A DNA stretch of 7,284 bases from Thermoplasmatales archaeon ex4484_36 (GTDB lineage Archaea > Thermoplasmatota > Penumbrarchaeia > Penumbrarchaeales > EX4484-36), in contig NJDV01000038.1 in NCBI GenBank assembly GCA_002254765.1, positions 1 to 7,284 on the forward strand, in the 5' to 3' direction. The translations under genes and the position numbers were made by a program. Numbering within the stretch: the stretch's first letter is position 1; the number at the start of each line of letters is the position of its first letter. This document shows, piece by piece, positions 1 to 4,852 of this stretch. The notes beneath the pieces are model-generated. The model did no database searches. It saw only the letters and a list, made by a program, of their open reading frames with translations, and was not told where the DNA came from.

Positions 1-310
1 TGGCCACCTCTTCCACATAGGATAGATCGGCAGACCCGTCCCCTCTGGGAGGCGTGCCCACCGCTATAAAGATCACCAAGGAATCCCTAATAGCCTGGGG
101 CGAGTCGGTGGTGAAGACCAAACGCCCCTCTTTCAGATTCTTTCCAACCAGCTCCTGAAGCCCAGGCTCGTAAAAGGGAATCTCCCCCTTTCTCAGCATC
201 TCCACCTTCTCAGGAATCTTATCTACGCAGACCACCTCGTTTCCAAACTCAGCAAATCCTGCTGCAGTTACCACACCCACGTAGCCTGCCCCTATGACCG
301 CTACCCTCAT
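1..310 (-). CDS. ugd: UDP-glucose 6-dehydrogenase, N-terminal part (cut by window edge)
   Basis: The first 103 codons are present; the rest lies outside the window. The product should oxidise UDP-glucose to UDP-glucuronate with two NAD+ in the cytoplasm, supplying precursor for capsule, LPS or other surface polysaccharide. The N-terminus is a Rossmann NAD-binding fold: a first strand with GAGYVG at residues 7-12, and an acidic residue D30 at the end of strand 2 that would bind the NAD ribose. It is followed by the family-typical YEPGL (47-51) and VGTP (84-87) motifs. A GDP-mannose dehydrogenase or another member of the UDP-sugar dehydrogenase superfamily is possible, because the catalytic Cys region is not visible. 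The ATG at 310 overlaps the stop of the preceding gene (ATGA) and has a G-rich ribosome binding site AAAGGGGGA just upstream, so it is probably translationally coupled. Confidence 0.88.
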   Translation of the reverse strand, partial: MRVAVIGAGYVGVVTAAGFAEFGNEVVCVDKIPEKVEMLRKGEIPFYEPGLQELVGKNLKEGRLVFTTDSPQAIRDSLVIFIAVGTPPRGDGSADLSYVEEVA

Positions 311-1140
311 TTCTTTCCCCCTTTCGTTCTTCTGCCCACCAGTTTGGCGGCGGGGAGAGGTCTTCCAGCTCTTCTTATCTCGAAATGGAGCACCGTCTCC
401 TCCACAGCCTCTCCCAGCATCTTGTCCTTCCCAATCTCCTCTCCTTCACCAACCGTCCAGTATATAGCCTTGCCAGCATAAACCGTCTCGTAGCCCCCGG
501 AATGCTCCAAGATGAGTACAGAACCCAATCCCCGCATGTCGAGAGAGGCGTAAACCACCTTACCTGGAGCAGAGGGAATGATCTTTTCTCCTTTGGTGAG
601 GGGATAGTCCAGCCCCATATTGATCCCTCTCTGGGCTTTGGAAGGAACAGGTGGGATGAAGTCCCCAACCCATGCAAGGCTCCTCCTCAGGGACACCGCC
701 TTTTTCACCTTTCCCTTTCCTCTGGAAAAGGGTGCGCCGGACCTGGGAACCTTCAGGTATTGCCCCCTGTAAATCGTATAAGGTCTCTTTATGCCGTTCA
801 ATCTAGCAAGTGTCCTCCAGGACACCCCGTAACGCCGGGCGATCCTCTTCAGAAAATCTCCCCTCTTCACCCTGTAGAGCCGATAACCGCCTCTGAGCAG
901 AGGTACCCTGAGCCTTTGTCCCTTGAAGATCTTATAAGGTGGGGAGATACCGTTTATCCTGGCCAGTTTCTTCCAAGAGATGTGGTATCTTCGAGCTATG
1001 GAAGAGAGGGTATCGCCCCTCCTCACTACGTAAGAAGCGTAACCAGCGCCCTGGCCAACTCCTCTCTTTCCATGGGATGAAGAGAGGGGAAGGAAGATGG
1101 AGAGGAGGACTACTACCAGTACCCTTCCGGTGTAGCTCAC
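307..1140 (-). CDS. NlpD-like protein: signal peptide, two LysM domains, degenerate LytM (M23) domain
   Basis: 277 residues, starting at a GTG that overlaps the upstream stop (GTGA) and lies 9 bases after GGAGGG. Residues 1-24 look like a signal peptide with a hydrophobic core at 7-19. No lipobox Cys is present, unlike E. coli NlpD. LysM domains at about 37-80 and 88-132 (both with the RRGD/KRGD start and a KGQ/RGQ-L-VP end) should bind peptidoglycan. A basic linker leads to an M23/LytM fold at about 172-265. The HxGxD zinc motif reads NMGLD (174-178), the Tyr-Ala-His motif reads YAGK (221-224), and HLHFEI reads VLHFEI (250-255). Three of the five usual catalytic or zinc residues are therefore lost, which predicts a non-catalytic protein like NlpD/EnvC. 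Such proteins activate N-acetylmuramoyl-L-alanine amidases during cell separation; that role is inferred from architecture and from the surE-pcm neighbourhood. Confidence 0.85.
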   Translation of the reverse strand: MSYTGRVLVVVLLSIFLPLSSSHGKRGVGQGAGYASYVVRRGDTLSSIARRYHISWKKLARINGISPPYKIFKGQRLRVPLLRGGYRLYRVKRGDFLKRIARRYGVSWRTLARLNGIKRPYTIYRGQYLKVPRSGAPFSRGKGKVKKAVSLRRSLAWVGDFIPPVPSKAQRGINMGLDYPLTKGEKIIPSAPGKVVYASLDMRGLGSVLILEHSGGYETVYAGKAIYWTVGEGEEIGKDKMLGEAVEETVLHFEIRRAGRPLPAAKLVGRRTKGGKK

Positions 1141-1589
1141 CTCAGCAAGCCCTCCAGAGTCCTGAGAGTCTCCTCTACGGAAGAGACCCTTATCACACCT
1201 GGGATGTCCCAGGTATCTAAGCCCAATACCGCCTTACCCCCTTTCAAAGCCAGGGCTATCTCAGAAAGGGTACCGTACTCTCCCCCCACAGCCACCAGCA
1301 CCTGTGCAGTGTTCACAATTATGGAGTTCCTGGCATGGCCCATGCCCGTGGCAACGGCCACGGTGACGTAGGGATTGGCTTCTCCGGGATTGGACTGGGG
1401 GATGATCCCTATCACCAGCCCTCCTTCTTCGCGAGCCCCCTTAGAAGCTGCCTCCATGACCCCACCCAGTCCGCCACACACCAAAAGGGCTCCCAAACGA
1501 GCGATTCCACGGCCAAGCTGGTAGGCCATCTCATACTCCTGGGGGTTACACTGGGAAGCCCCTATGACGCCCACTACAGCCTTGGCCAT
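1137..1589 (-). CDS. SLOG/LOG-type Rossmann protein (TIGR00725-like, DprA/Smf-related)
   Basis: 150 residues from the ATG at 1589, which follows GAGAGGGAGG. An in-frame TTG at 1604 would extend it by five residues, but it sits only 6 bases after the tRNA 3' end and lacks a ribosome binding site. The fold is recognisable from GVIGAS (7-12), the nucleotide-loop GGLGGVMEAA (39-48), ARNS (86-89) and GGEYGTLSE (102-110), which correspond to the GGxxGxM and GGxGTxxE motifs of the SLOG superfamily. It resembles the short TIGR00725 group, whose biochemical function is not settled. Related LOG proteins release cytokinins, and others are molybdenum-cofactor carrier-like. I would not assign a substrate. 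It is sandwiched between tRNA-Pro(CGG) and the NlpD-like gene and overlaps the latter by 4 bases, so it is probably co-transcribed and translationally coupled. Confidence 0.82.
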   Translation of the reverse strand: MAKAVVGVIGASQCNPQEYEMAYQLGRGIARLGALLVCGGLGGVMEAASKGAREEGGLVIGIIPQSNPGEANPYVTVAVATGMGHARNSIIVNTAQVLVAVGGEYGTLSEIALALKGGKAVLGLDTWDIPGVIRVSSVEETLRTLEGLLR

Positions 1590-1609
1590 TTTCCTCCCTC
1601 TCAAATTAA

Positions 1610-1686
1610 TGGTCGGGGCGAGCCGATTCGAACGGCCGACACCCAGCTCCCGAAGCTGGTGCGCTACCAGGCTGCGCTACGCCCCG
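1610..1686 (-). tRNA. tRNA-Pro(CGG), CCA encoded
   Basis: 77 nt with all four arms. The acceptor stem is CGGGGCG pairing with CGCCCCG, then discriminator A and a genomically encoded CCA. The D arm carries GCGC..GCGC with CTGGTA. The anticodon stem is CCAGC/GCTGG with loop TTCGGGA, giving anticodon CGG, which reads CCG. The T arm is GGCCG-TTCGAAT-CGGCT with one G-U pair. Its 5' end is a single base after the pcm stop codon, and its 3' end is 20 bases before the start of the SLOG gene. It lies inside a protein-coding operon on the same strand and must be cut out by RNase P and 3' processing. I see no convincing separate promoter in the 3' end of pcm. Confidence 0.96.
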
Positions 1687-1687
1687 A

Positions 1688-2362
1688 CTACTCTTCCTTC
1701 TTCCAACCGTATTTACCGTAAAGTTTCACGAAAACACAACCACCCAGAGAACGGGTGGTGTAGTTTCCATGGGGGTCAGTTTTAACCACCTTCAACAGCT
1801 CTTGGGAGTAAGCACCCCCCACAGGTATGACCAACCTTCCCCCCACCTTCAACTGCTCTAGAAGGGGAGAAGGAAGGGAGGGAGCCGCAGCGGTCACTAT
1901 TATGGCGTCGTAGGGAGCGTGCTCAGGCCAACCCATAGTCCCATTTGCCACCTTTATATACACATTATTGTACCCCAGCTGCTTCAGAAGTTCCTCAGCT
2001 CTCTCTGCCAAAGAAGGCAGGCGTTCCACCGAGTAGACCTCCTTAGCGATTTCTGCCAGAATTGCTGCCTGGTATCCTGAGCCCGTCCCAATCTCCAGGA
2101 CCTTGGACTCGGAAGAGAGCTCCAAGGCCTCTGTCATTAAAGCTACAATATACGGCTGGGAGATGGTCTGCCCCTCACCAATTGCTAAGGGATAATCGGC
2201 ATAGGCTTCGTCTCTGAGATGGGAAGGAACAAAAAGATGACGAGGAATCTTGGCCATGGCCTGGAGCACCAAGGGGTCCCTGACGCCCCGGCTCTTAATG
2301 AGCTCCACCATCTTCTGCCGGGCCTTCTCATAATCAGGTTCCCTTTTTTTCCAAAGACCCAC
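1688..2362 (-). CDS. pcm: Protein-L-isoaspartate O-methyltransferase
   Basis: 224 residues from a GTG at 2362. The enzyme transfers a methyl group from S-adenosylmethionine to the abnormal L-isoaspartyl carboxylate in aged proteins, starting their repair in the cytoplasm. In this numbering, GEGQTISQPYI (62-72) is the family signature. VLEIGTGSGYQA (88-99) is SAM motif I, and SVER (111-114) ends strand 2. YDAIIVTAAAP and GGRLVIPVG are the later motifs. Length matches the family (about 210-230). The start is uncertain: an in-frame TTG at 2374 would add four residues. The GTG is preferred because GGGTGA, matching the extended anti-Shine-Dalgarno, lies 4-5 bases before it. It follows surE by 17 bases, the classic surE-pcm pair, and ends one base before tRNA-Pro(CGG). 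Confidence 0.94.
   Translation of the reverse strand: MGLWKKREPDYEKARQKMVELIKSRGVRDPLVLQAMAKIPRHLFVPSHLRDEAYADYPLAIGEGQTISQPYIVALMTEALELSSESKVLEIGTGSGYQAAILAEIAKEVYSVERLPSLAERAEELLKQLGYNNVYIKVANGTMGWPEHAPYDAIIVTAAAPSLPSPLLEQLKVGGRLVIPVGGAYSQELLKVVKTDPHGNYTTRSLGGCVFVKLYGKYGWKKEE
1739..1759 (-). other. Perfect 7-bp stem-loop inside the 3' end of pcm
   Basis: On the minus strand ACCACCC and GGGTGGT pair perfectly around a 7-base loop (GTTCTCT). The following bases are TGTGTTTTCG, moderately T-rich but not a true U tract. It is within coding sequence, about 50 bases before the pcm stop and tRNA-Pro(CGG). It could pause or partly terminate RNA polymerase before the tRNA, or be a chance product of the codons. 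Confidence 0.35.
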
Positions 2363-2379
2363 GTCTTCACCCAACCAGG

Positions 2380-3135
2380 CTATAAGGAGAGATTTCCTTT
2401 TTTCCTGAGTCTATCTAAAGCCCTGTAGTCGGTGAGATCAAGGTGAATAGGCGTGATGGAAATGAACCCCCTGCTCACAGCTGCTATGTCGGTATCCTCT
2501 CCGTTATCCACATCCTCAAGGGGGACACCTCCAATCCAATAGTACTTCTTTCCCCTGGGATCCACCAGCTCGTAAATGGAGTCGCTGTACACCCTTTTCC
2601 CCTGACGGGTCCACATCACCCCCTTGATATGATGGTACTCCTCCCTATCGGGAACATTGATGTTCAGAAAAGTCTCAGAGGGAAGGGGAGAGGTGTTCAT
2701 CCATTCCACCAGATTCTTAACGAAGAGAGCGACATTCTCGTAGTTCCTGTACTCCTCCACAACTAGAGAGACGGCAATAGAAGGTATGCCAAGTATGGTA
2801 CCCTCCATGGCTGCGGAAACGGTACCAGAATAGGTGACATCATCTCCCATATTGCCCCCCTGATTGATACCAGAAATCAACAGATCTGGCCTCTTACCCA
2901 GGAGCTTGTTCACCGCCAGAATGACACAGTCGGTGGGGGTTCCGTCCACGGCATAAACCCGCTCCTTTATCCTCTCAACCCTCAGGGGGCGGTGGAGGGT
3001 AACAGCATGGCTAACAGCACTCTTCTCACGATCAGGGGCCACCACATAAACCTCTGCCAATTCTTCCAGCGTCTCCTTAAGGGTCATCAATCCCTGGGCG
3101 TACACACCATCATCATTGGACAAAAGAATAACCAC
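2380..3135 (-). CDS. surE: 5'/3'-nucleotidase SurE
   Basis: 251 residues from a GTG at 3135, preceded by GGGGG about 6 bases upstream. SurE is a cytoplasmic metal-dependent phosphatase acting on nucleoside 5'- and 3'-monophosphates, and in some species on short polyphosphate; it is linked to stationary-phase survival. The N-terminus ILLSNDDG with D8 and D9, S39 in APDREKSAVSH, and N91 in SGINQGGNMGDDVTYSGT supply the four metal ligands known for the family. VDGTPTDCV (63-71) is also conserved. Length is typical (about 250). It is the first protein gene after two tRNA genes, with 39 bases between the tRNA CCA end and its start codon and no terminator between them. It therefore probably depends on the tRNA promoter, unless an undetected internal promoter exists. 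Confidence 0.96.
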   Translation of the reverse strand: MVILLSNDDGVYAQGLMTLKETLEELAEVYVVAPDREKSAVSHAVTLHRPLRVERIKERVYAVDGTPTDCVILAVNKLLGKRPDLLISGINQGGNMGDDVTYSGTVSAAMEGTILGIPSIAVSLVVEEYRNYENVALFVKNLVEWMNTSPLPSETFLNINVPDREEYHHIKGVMWTRQGKRVYSDSIYELVDPRGKKYYWIGGVPLEDVDNGEDTDIAAVSRGFISITPIHLDLTDYRALDRLRKKGNLSL

Positions 3136-3174
3136 CAGAACCCCCGGAAGGACTTGTTAAAAGACAGACCAAAA

Positions 3175-3251
3175 TGGTCGGGGCGAGCCGATTTGAACGG
3201 CCGACCACTGACCCCCCATGCCAGTGCGCTACCAGACTGCGCCACGCCCCG
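3175..3251 (-). tRNA. tRNA-Pro(GGG), CCA encoded
   Basis: 77 nt. The acceptor stem is CGGGGCG/CGCCCCG, with discriminator A and encoded CCA. The D arm is GCGCAGTCTGGTAGCGC. The anticodon stem is CTGGC/GTCAG with loop ATGGGGG, giving anticodon GGG for CCC and CCU. The T arm is GGCCG-TTCAAAT-CGGCT. The purine-rich loop with A32 and G38 is typical of bacterial tRNA-Pro(GGG). It lies 7 bases after tRNA-Leu(GAG) in the same direction, so the two are processed from one transcript. The acceptor, D and T arms are almost identical to tRNA-Pro(CGG) about 1.5 kb downstream, which suggests duplication followed by anticodon-arm divergence. Confidence 0.96.
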
Positions 3252-3258
3252 ACTTTCT

Positions 3259-3345
3259 TGGTGCCGAAGGCGGGACTCGAACCCGCACGGGCTTACGCCC
3301 ACTACCCCCTCAAGATAGCGCGTCTACCAGTTCCGCCACTTCGGC
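3259..3345 (-). tRNA. tRNA-Leu(GAG), CCA encoded
   Basis: 87 nt class II tRNA. The acceptor stem is GCCGAAG/CTTCGGC, with discriminator A and encoded CCA. The D loop carries CTGGTAGAC. The anticodon stem is CTATC/GGTAG with loop TTGAGGG, giving anticodon GAG, which reads CUC and CUU. The long variable arm folds as GGGC-GTAA-GCCC, and the T arm is GCGGG-TTCGAGT-CCCGC. It is the first gene of the transcription unit, with only about 4 bases of leader after the predicted start site. Confidence 0.96.
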
Positions 3346-3355
3346 ACGCACGGGA

Positions 3356-3384
3356 AATTTAGACCAGGCCATCTCCCTTGTCAA
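3356..3384 (-). promoter_or_regulatory. Strong sigma70-type promoter of the tRNA-surE-pcm operon
   Basis: The -35 box TTGACA (3379-3384) is a perfect consensus, the spacer is 17 bp, and the -10 box is TAAATT (3356-3361). The bases between the -10 and the predicted start (about 3349) are TCCCGTG. This GC-rich discriminator is like those of stable-RNA promoters under stringent control; that regulation is an inference. The predicted start is only a few bases before tRNA-Leu. Confidence 0.85.
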
Positions 3385-3765
3385 GGCGATAGGGGAGGGG
3401 AAAAGTGGTACCCTCCCCATTTTCGGGGATTCCAACGACAGAGCCCCATATTTGCTCTGTAAGGGGATTTCCCATGAAACACAGGAGGAACTACATATAA
3501 CACCAAAAAGTCCAGTGGGAAGGCATTTAAAAGCCCTGGGACAGACCTGACAGGGCTTAACCACCAGGTACCCCTAGAACCAGACGAGAGAAGCCACCAA
3601 AAAGGAAGGCCCCAATGAGGTCTAGATGAAGAATCCGGAGAACCCAATAACATAATAAACATAGTTCTTATACTTTCATTGATATTCTAAAATGATATTA
3701 CATTTGCTTCCACAACCTTCCAAACTCGTGGAAAGAGTAAGATCTCCCCAAATAACAAGCAAATG
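3385..3765. other. Gene-less spacer with several perfect stem-loops
   Basis: About 380 bases without a believable gene. The open frames here lack family features and ribosome binding sites and are rich in Trp, Ser and Pro. Stem-loops: GGGGAGGG/CCCTCCCC (3392-3399 with 3411-3418), directly upstream of the tRNA promoter; ACAGAGC/GCTCTGT around 3438-3460; and AAGCCCTG/CAGGGCTT (3531-3538 with 3551-3558), followed on the minus strand by TTAAA. The part from about 3640 to 3765 is AT-rich and has a 7-base direct repeat, TGATATT, at 3680-3686 and 3693-3699. It could encode an unrecognised structured RNA on the minus strand. I find no hallmark of tmRNA, SRP RNA, RNase P RNA or a T-box, and 6S RNA cannot be excluded by eye. 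Confidence 0.4.
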
Positions 3766-3790
3766 AAAAAGGACTTTTCCCCAAAAGCCC
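3766..3790 (-). terminator. Intrinsic terminator
   Basis: On the minus strand an 8-bp stem, GGGCTTTT pairing with AAAAGTCC (one G-U) around a GGGG loop, is followed by TTTTTCATTT. This is a good rho-independent terminator. It lies about 190 bases after the stop of the DUF4911-like gene, so it may end the folC-pgeF-trmH operon. It also lies about 35 bases below a promoter-like pair at 3827-3855, so it could end a very short transcript. Confidence 0.7.
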
Positions 3791-3826
3791 GGAGAAAGCC
3801 CCTCACTCTTGGAGCCTTGAGAATAA

Positions 3827-3855
3827 AATTTAACATAATATATATTATCAATCAA
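3827..3855 (-). promoter_or_regulatory. Possible sigma70-type promoter over a palindrome
   Basis: TTGATT (3850-3855), a 17-bp spacer and TAAATT (3827-3832) give the same geometry and the same -10 box as the tRNA promoter. The spacer contains a perfect 14-bp AT palindrome (3835-3848), which could be a protein site or simply AT-rich promoter DNA. The next downstream landmark is the terminator at 3766-3790. Confidence 0.4.
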
Positions 3856-3873
3856 GAGGGTGGAAAAGGAGAA

Positions 3874-3889
3874 AGGTGGGCAACCACCT
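3874..3889. other. 6-bp stem-loop with GCAA tetraloop (plus) or TTGC loop (minus)
   Basis: AGGTGG and CCACCT pair around GCAA on the plus strand, a GNRA-type loop. On the minus strand the loop is TTGC and the next bases are TTCTCCTTTTCC, so a weak terminator for the operon above is possible. A second copy of the left arm (CAGGTGG, plus strand 3952-3958) could compete for the same partner. Confidence 0.35.
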
Positions 3890-3977
3890 GAATACCTTGG
3901 ATTTAGAGTGTTAACCTTTTATTGAAGTCCTCCTTTAGACTATGGGGATAGCAGGTGGGTTTTGGGGATTAGAGGCT

Positions 3978-4208
3978 TTACCGGCTGATTTCCAATACGT
4001 TAACGCTGATTCCTTCTCTCGAAAGGTCCTGCAGTAGATCCAAAAGAAGACCTAAAAAAGACGGAGACGCATAAATCTCTGCCAGAGCTTTCTTGGCATC
4101 AACTATCCTGACGACCCCCAGGGACTCATAGGACTCTACCATAGCCACCAGTAACGCCACCTGAGACCGAGGCACCCACAACCTAACAGTCACATCTCTG
4201 AGGTCCAT
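3978..4208 (-). CDS. Small DUF4911-like protein
   Basis: 76 residues from the ATG at 4208, which follows GAGGGAAGG. A TTG at 4226 would add six residues but has no site of its own. There is no signal peptide or membrane segment. Alternating hydrophobic strands and helices (LRDVTVRLWVP, then an amphipathic helix at 15-30, GVVRIVDAKKALAEIYAS, a second helix at 51-64, and ISVNVLEI) suggest a compact beta-alpha-beta ACT-like fold. Length and pattern fit the DUF4911 family, which I recall from Deltaproteobacteria next to tRNA-modification and envelope genes; this match is from memory and is moderate. No function is assigned. It is the last gene of the folC operon, 65 bases after trmH. That gap contains a weak AT-rich hairpin (4229-4245). 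Confidence 0.65.
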   Translation of the reverse strand: MDLRDVTVRLWVPRSQVALLVAMVESYESLGVVRIVDAKKALAEIYASPSFLGLLLDLLQDLSREGISVNVLEISR

Positions 4209-4273
4209 CCTTCCCTCAATACCCAAAATTAAAGCATCACTTTAACTTTGCCAGAGCCTCGCTAATATCAGTC

Positions 4274-4852
4274 TCACAACATGAGCCAGCGGGCAAGAAT
4301 TCTCTCTTTTTCCTCAGTGGCGAGGCGAGCTCGGGAGTACATGCCAGCCCTTTCTCTCTGTCTGTAAGCTTCATACAAAACAATGGCTGTGGCTACAGAC
4401 ACGTTGAAGCTCTGAACAAATCCCACCATGGGTATCACAATGCACTCATCCGCTTCCTCAAGAGCCTCCTGGGAAACACCCTCTAACTCCTTCCCTACCA
4501 CGACAGCGCACGGACACGTGTAGTCCACCTCTCTGAAGTCCCTAGCCCTTGGATTTACCGATGTTACATATATCTTGAAACCTTGATCTTTAAGATTCTG
4601 AAAACACTTCAATAAATCATCATAAAAAGATATATCTAACCATTGCGCGCTTCCCCTGCTCACACCCCTAGAAAGAGCTATCACTCCACTCTCTTCAACT
4701 ATGTGGACATACTGAATTCCCACGGCATCACAACTCCTCAGAATCGCACTTATGTTATGAGGATTTCTCAAGCGCTCCAACACCACCGTTAAATCAGGTT
4801 GGCGTTTTTCCAACACCTCTAACAGGCGTCTTCTCCGTTCAGGGGTGGTCAT
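4274..4852 (-). CDS. trmH: tRNA (guanosine(18)-2'-O)-methyltransferase
   Basis: 192 residues from the ATG at 4852, with GGAGGG 3 bases upstream. The enzyme methylates the 2'-OH of G18 in the D loop using SAM. It is a SPOUT (trefoil-knot) protein. Motif 1 NPHNISAILRS (30-40) contains the catalytic-type R39. Motif 2 is VVVGKELEGVS (117-127), and motif 3, IPMVGFVQSFNVSVA (140-154), carries the SAM-binding knot. The N-terminal RQPDLTVVLE (18-27) and C-terminal RQRERAGMY (164-172) strongly resemble E. coli TrmH and favour it over rRNA-specific RlmB. Length is somewhat shorter than E. coli TrmH (229). Its start overlaps the end of pgeF by 14 bases, so the two are translationally linked. All three tRNAs in the window carry G18G19 in the D loop and are plausible substrates. 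Confidence 0.92.
   Translation of the reverse strand: MTTPERRRRLLEVLEKRQPDLTVVLERLRNPHNISAILRSCDAVGIQYVHIVEESGVIALSRGVSRGSAQWLDISFYDDLLKCFQNLKDQGFKIYVTSVNPRARDFREVDYTCPCAVVVGKELEGVSQEALEEADECIVIPMVGFVQSFNVSVATAIVLYEAYRQRERAGMYSRARLATEEKERILARWLML

Noticed and set aside
385..1080. Long plus-strand frame (231 codons) opposite the NlpD-like gene
   Set aside because: It is a shadow of the minus-strand gene, with no domain, ribosome binding site or promoter.
1610..3251. Integrated element with tRNA attachment sites between the two tRNA-Pro genes
   Set aside because: The interval holds only surE and pcm, with no integrase or phage-like gene; tRNA duplication explains the repeats more simply.
3310..3662. 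Minus-strand open frames of 84 and 93 codons in the spacer upstream of the tRNAs
   Set aside because: They run into the tRNA promoter or the tRNA-Leu gene, have odd Trp/Pro/Ser-rich composition and no ribosome binding site or recognisable family.
3847..3890. Plus-strand resemblance to a SAM-I riboswitch (ATCAAGAG, GGTGGA, then GGCAACC)
   Set aside because: The P2 and P4 helices and the second-half conserved core are missing, and no plus-strand gene follows; the match is probably chance.
3931..3945. Strong Shine-Dalgarno (AAAGGAGGA) on the minus strand
   Set aside because: No start codon lies at a usable distance downstream, and no open frame of note follows.
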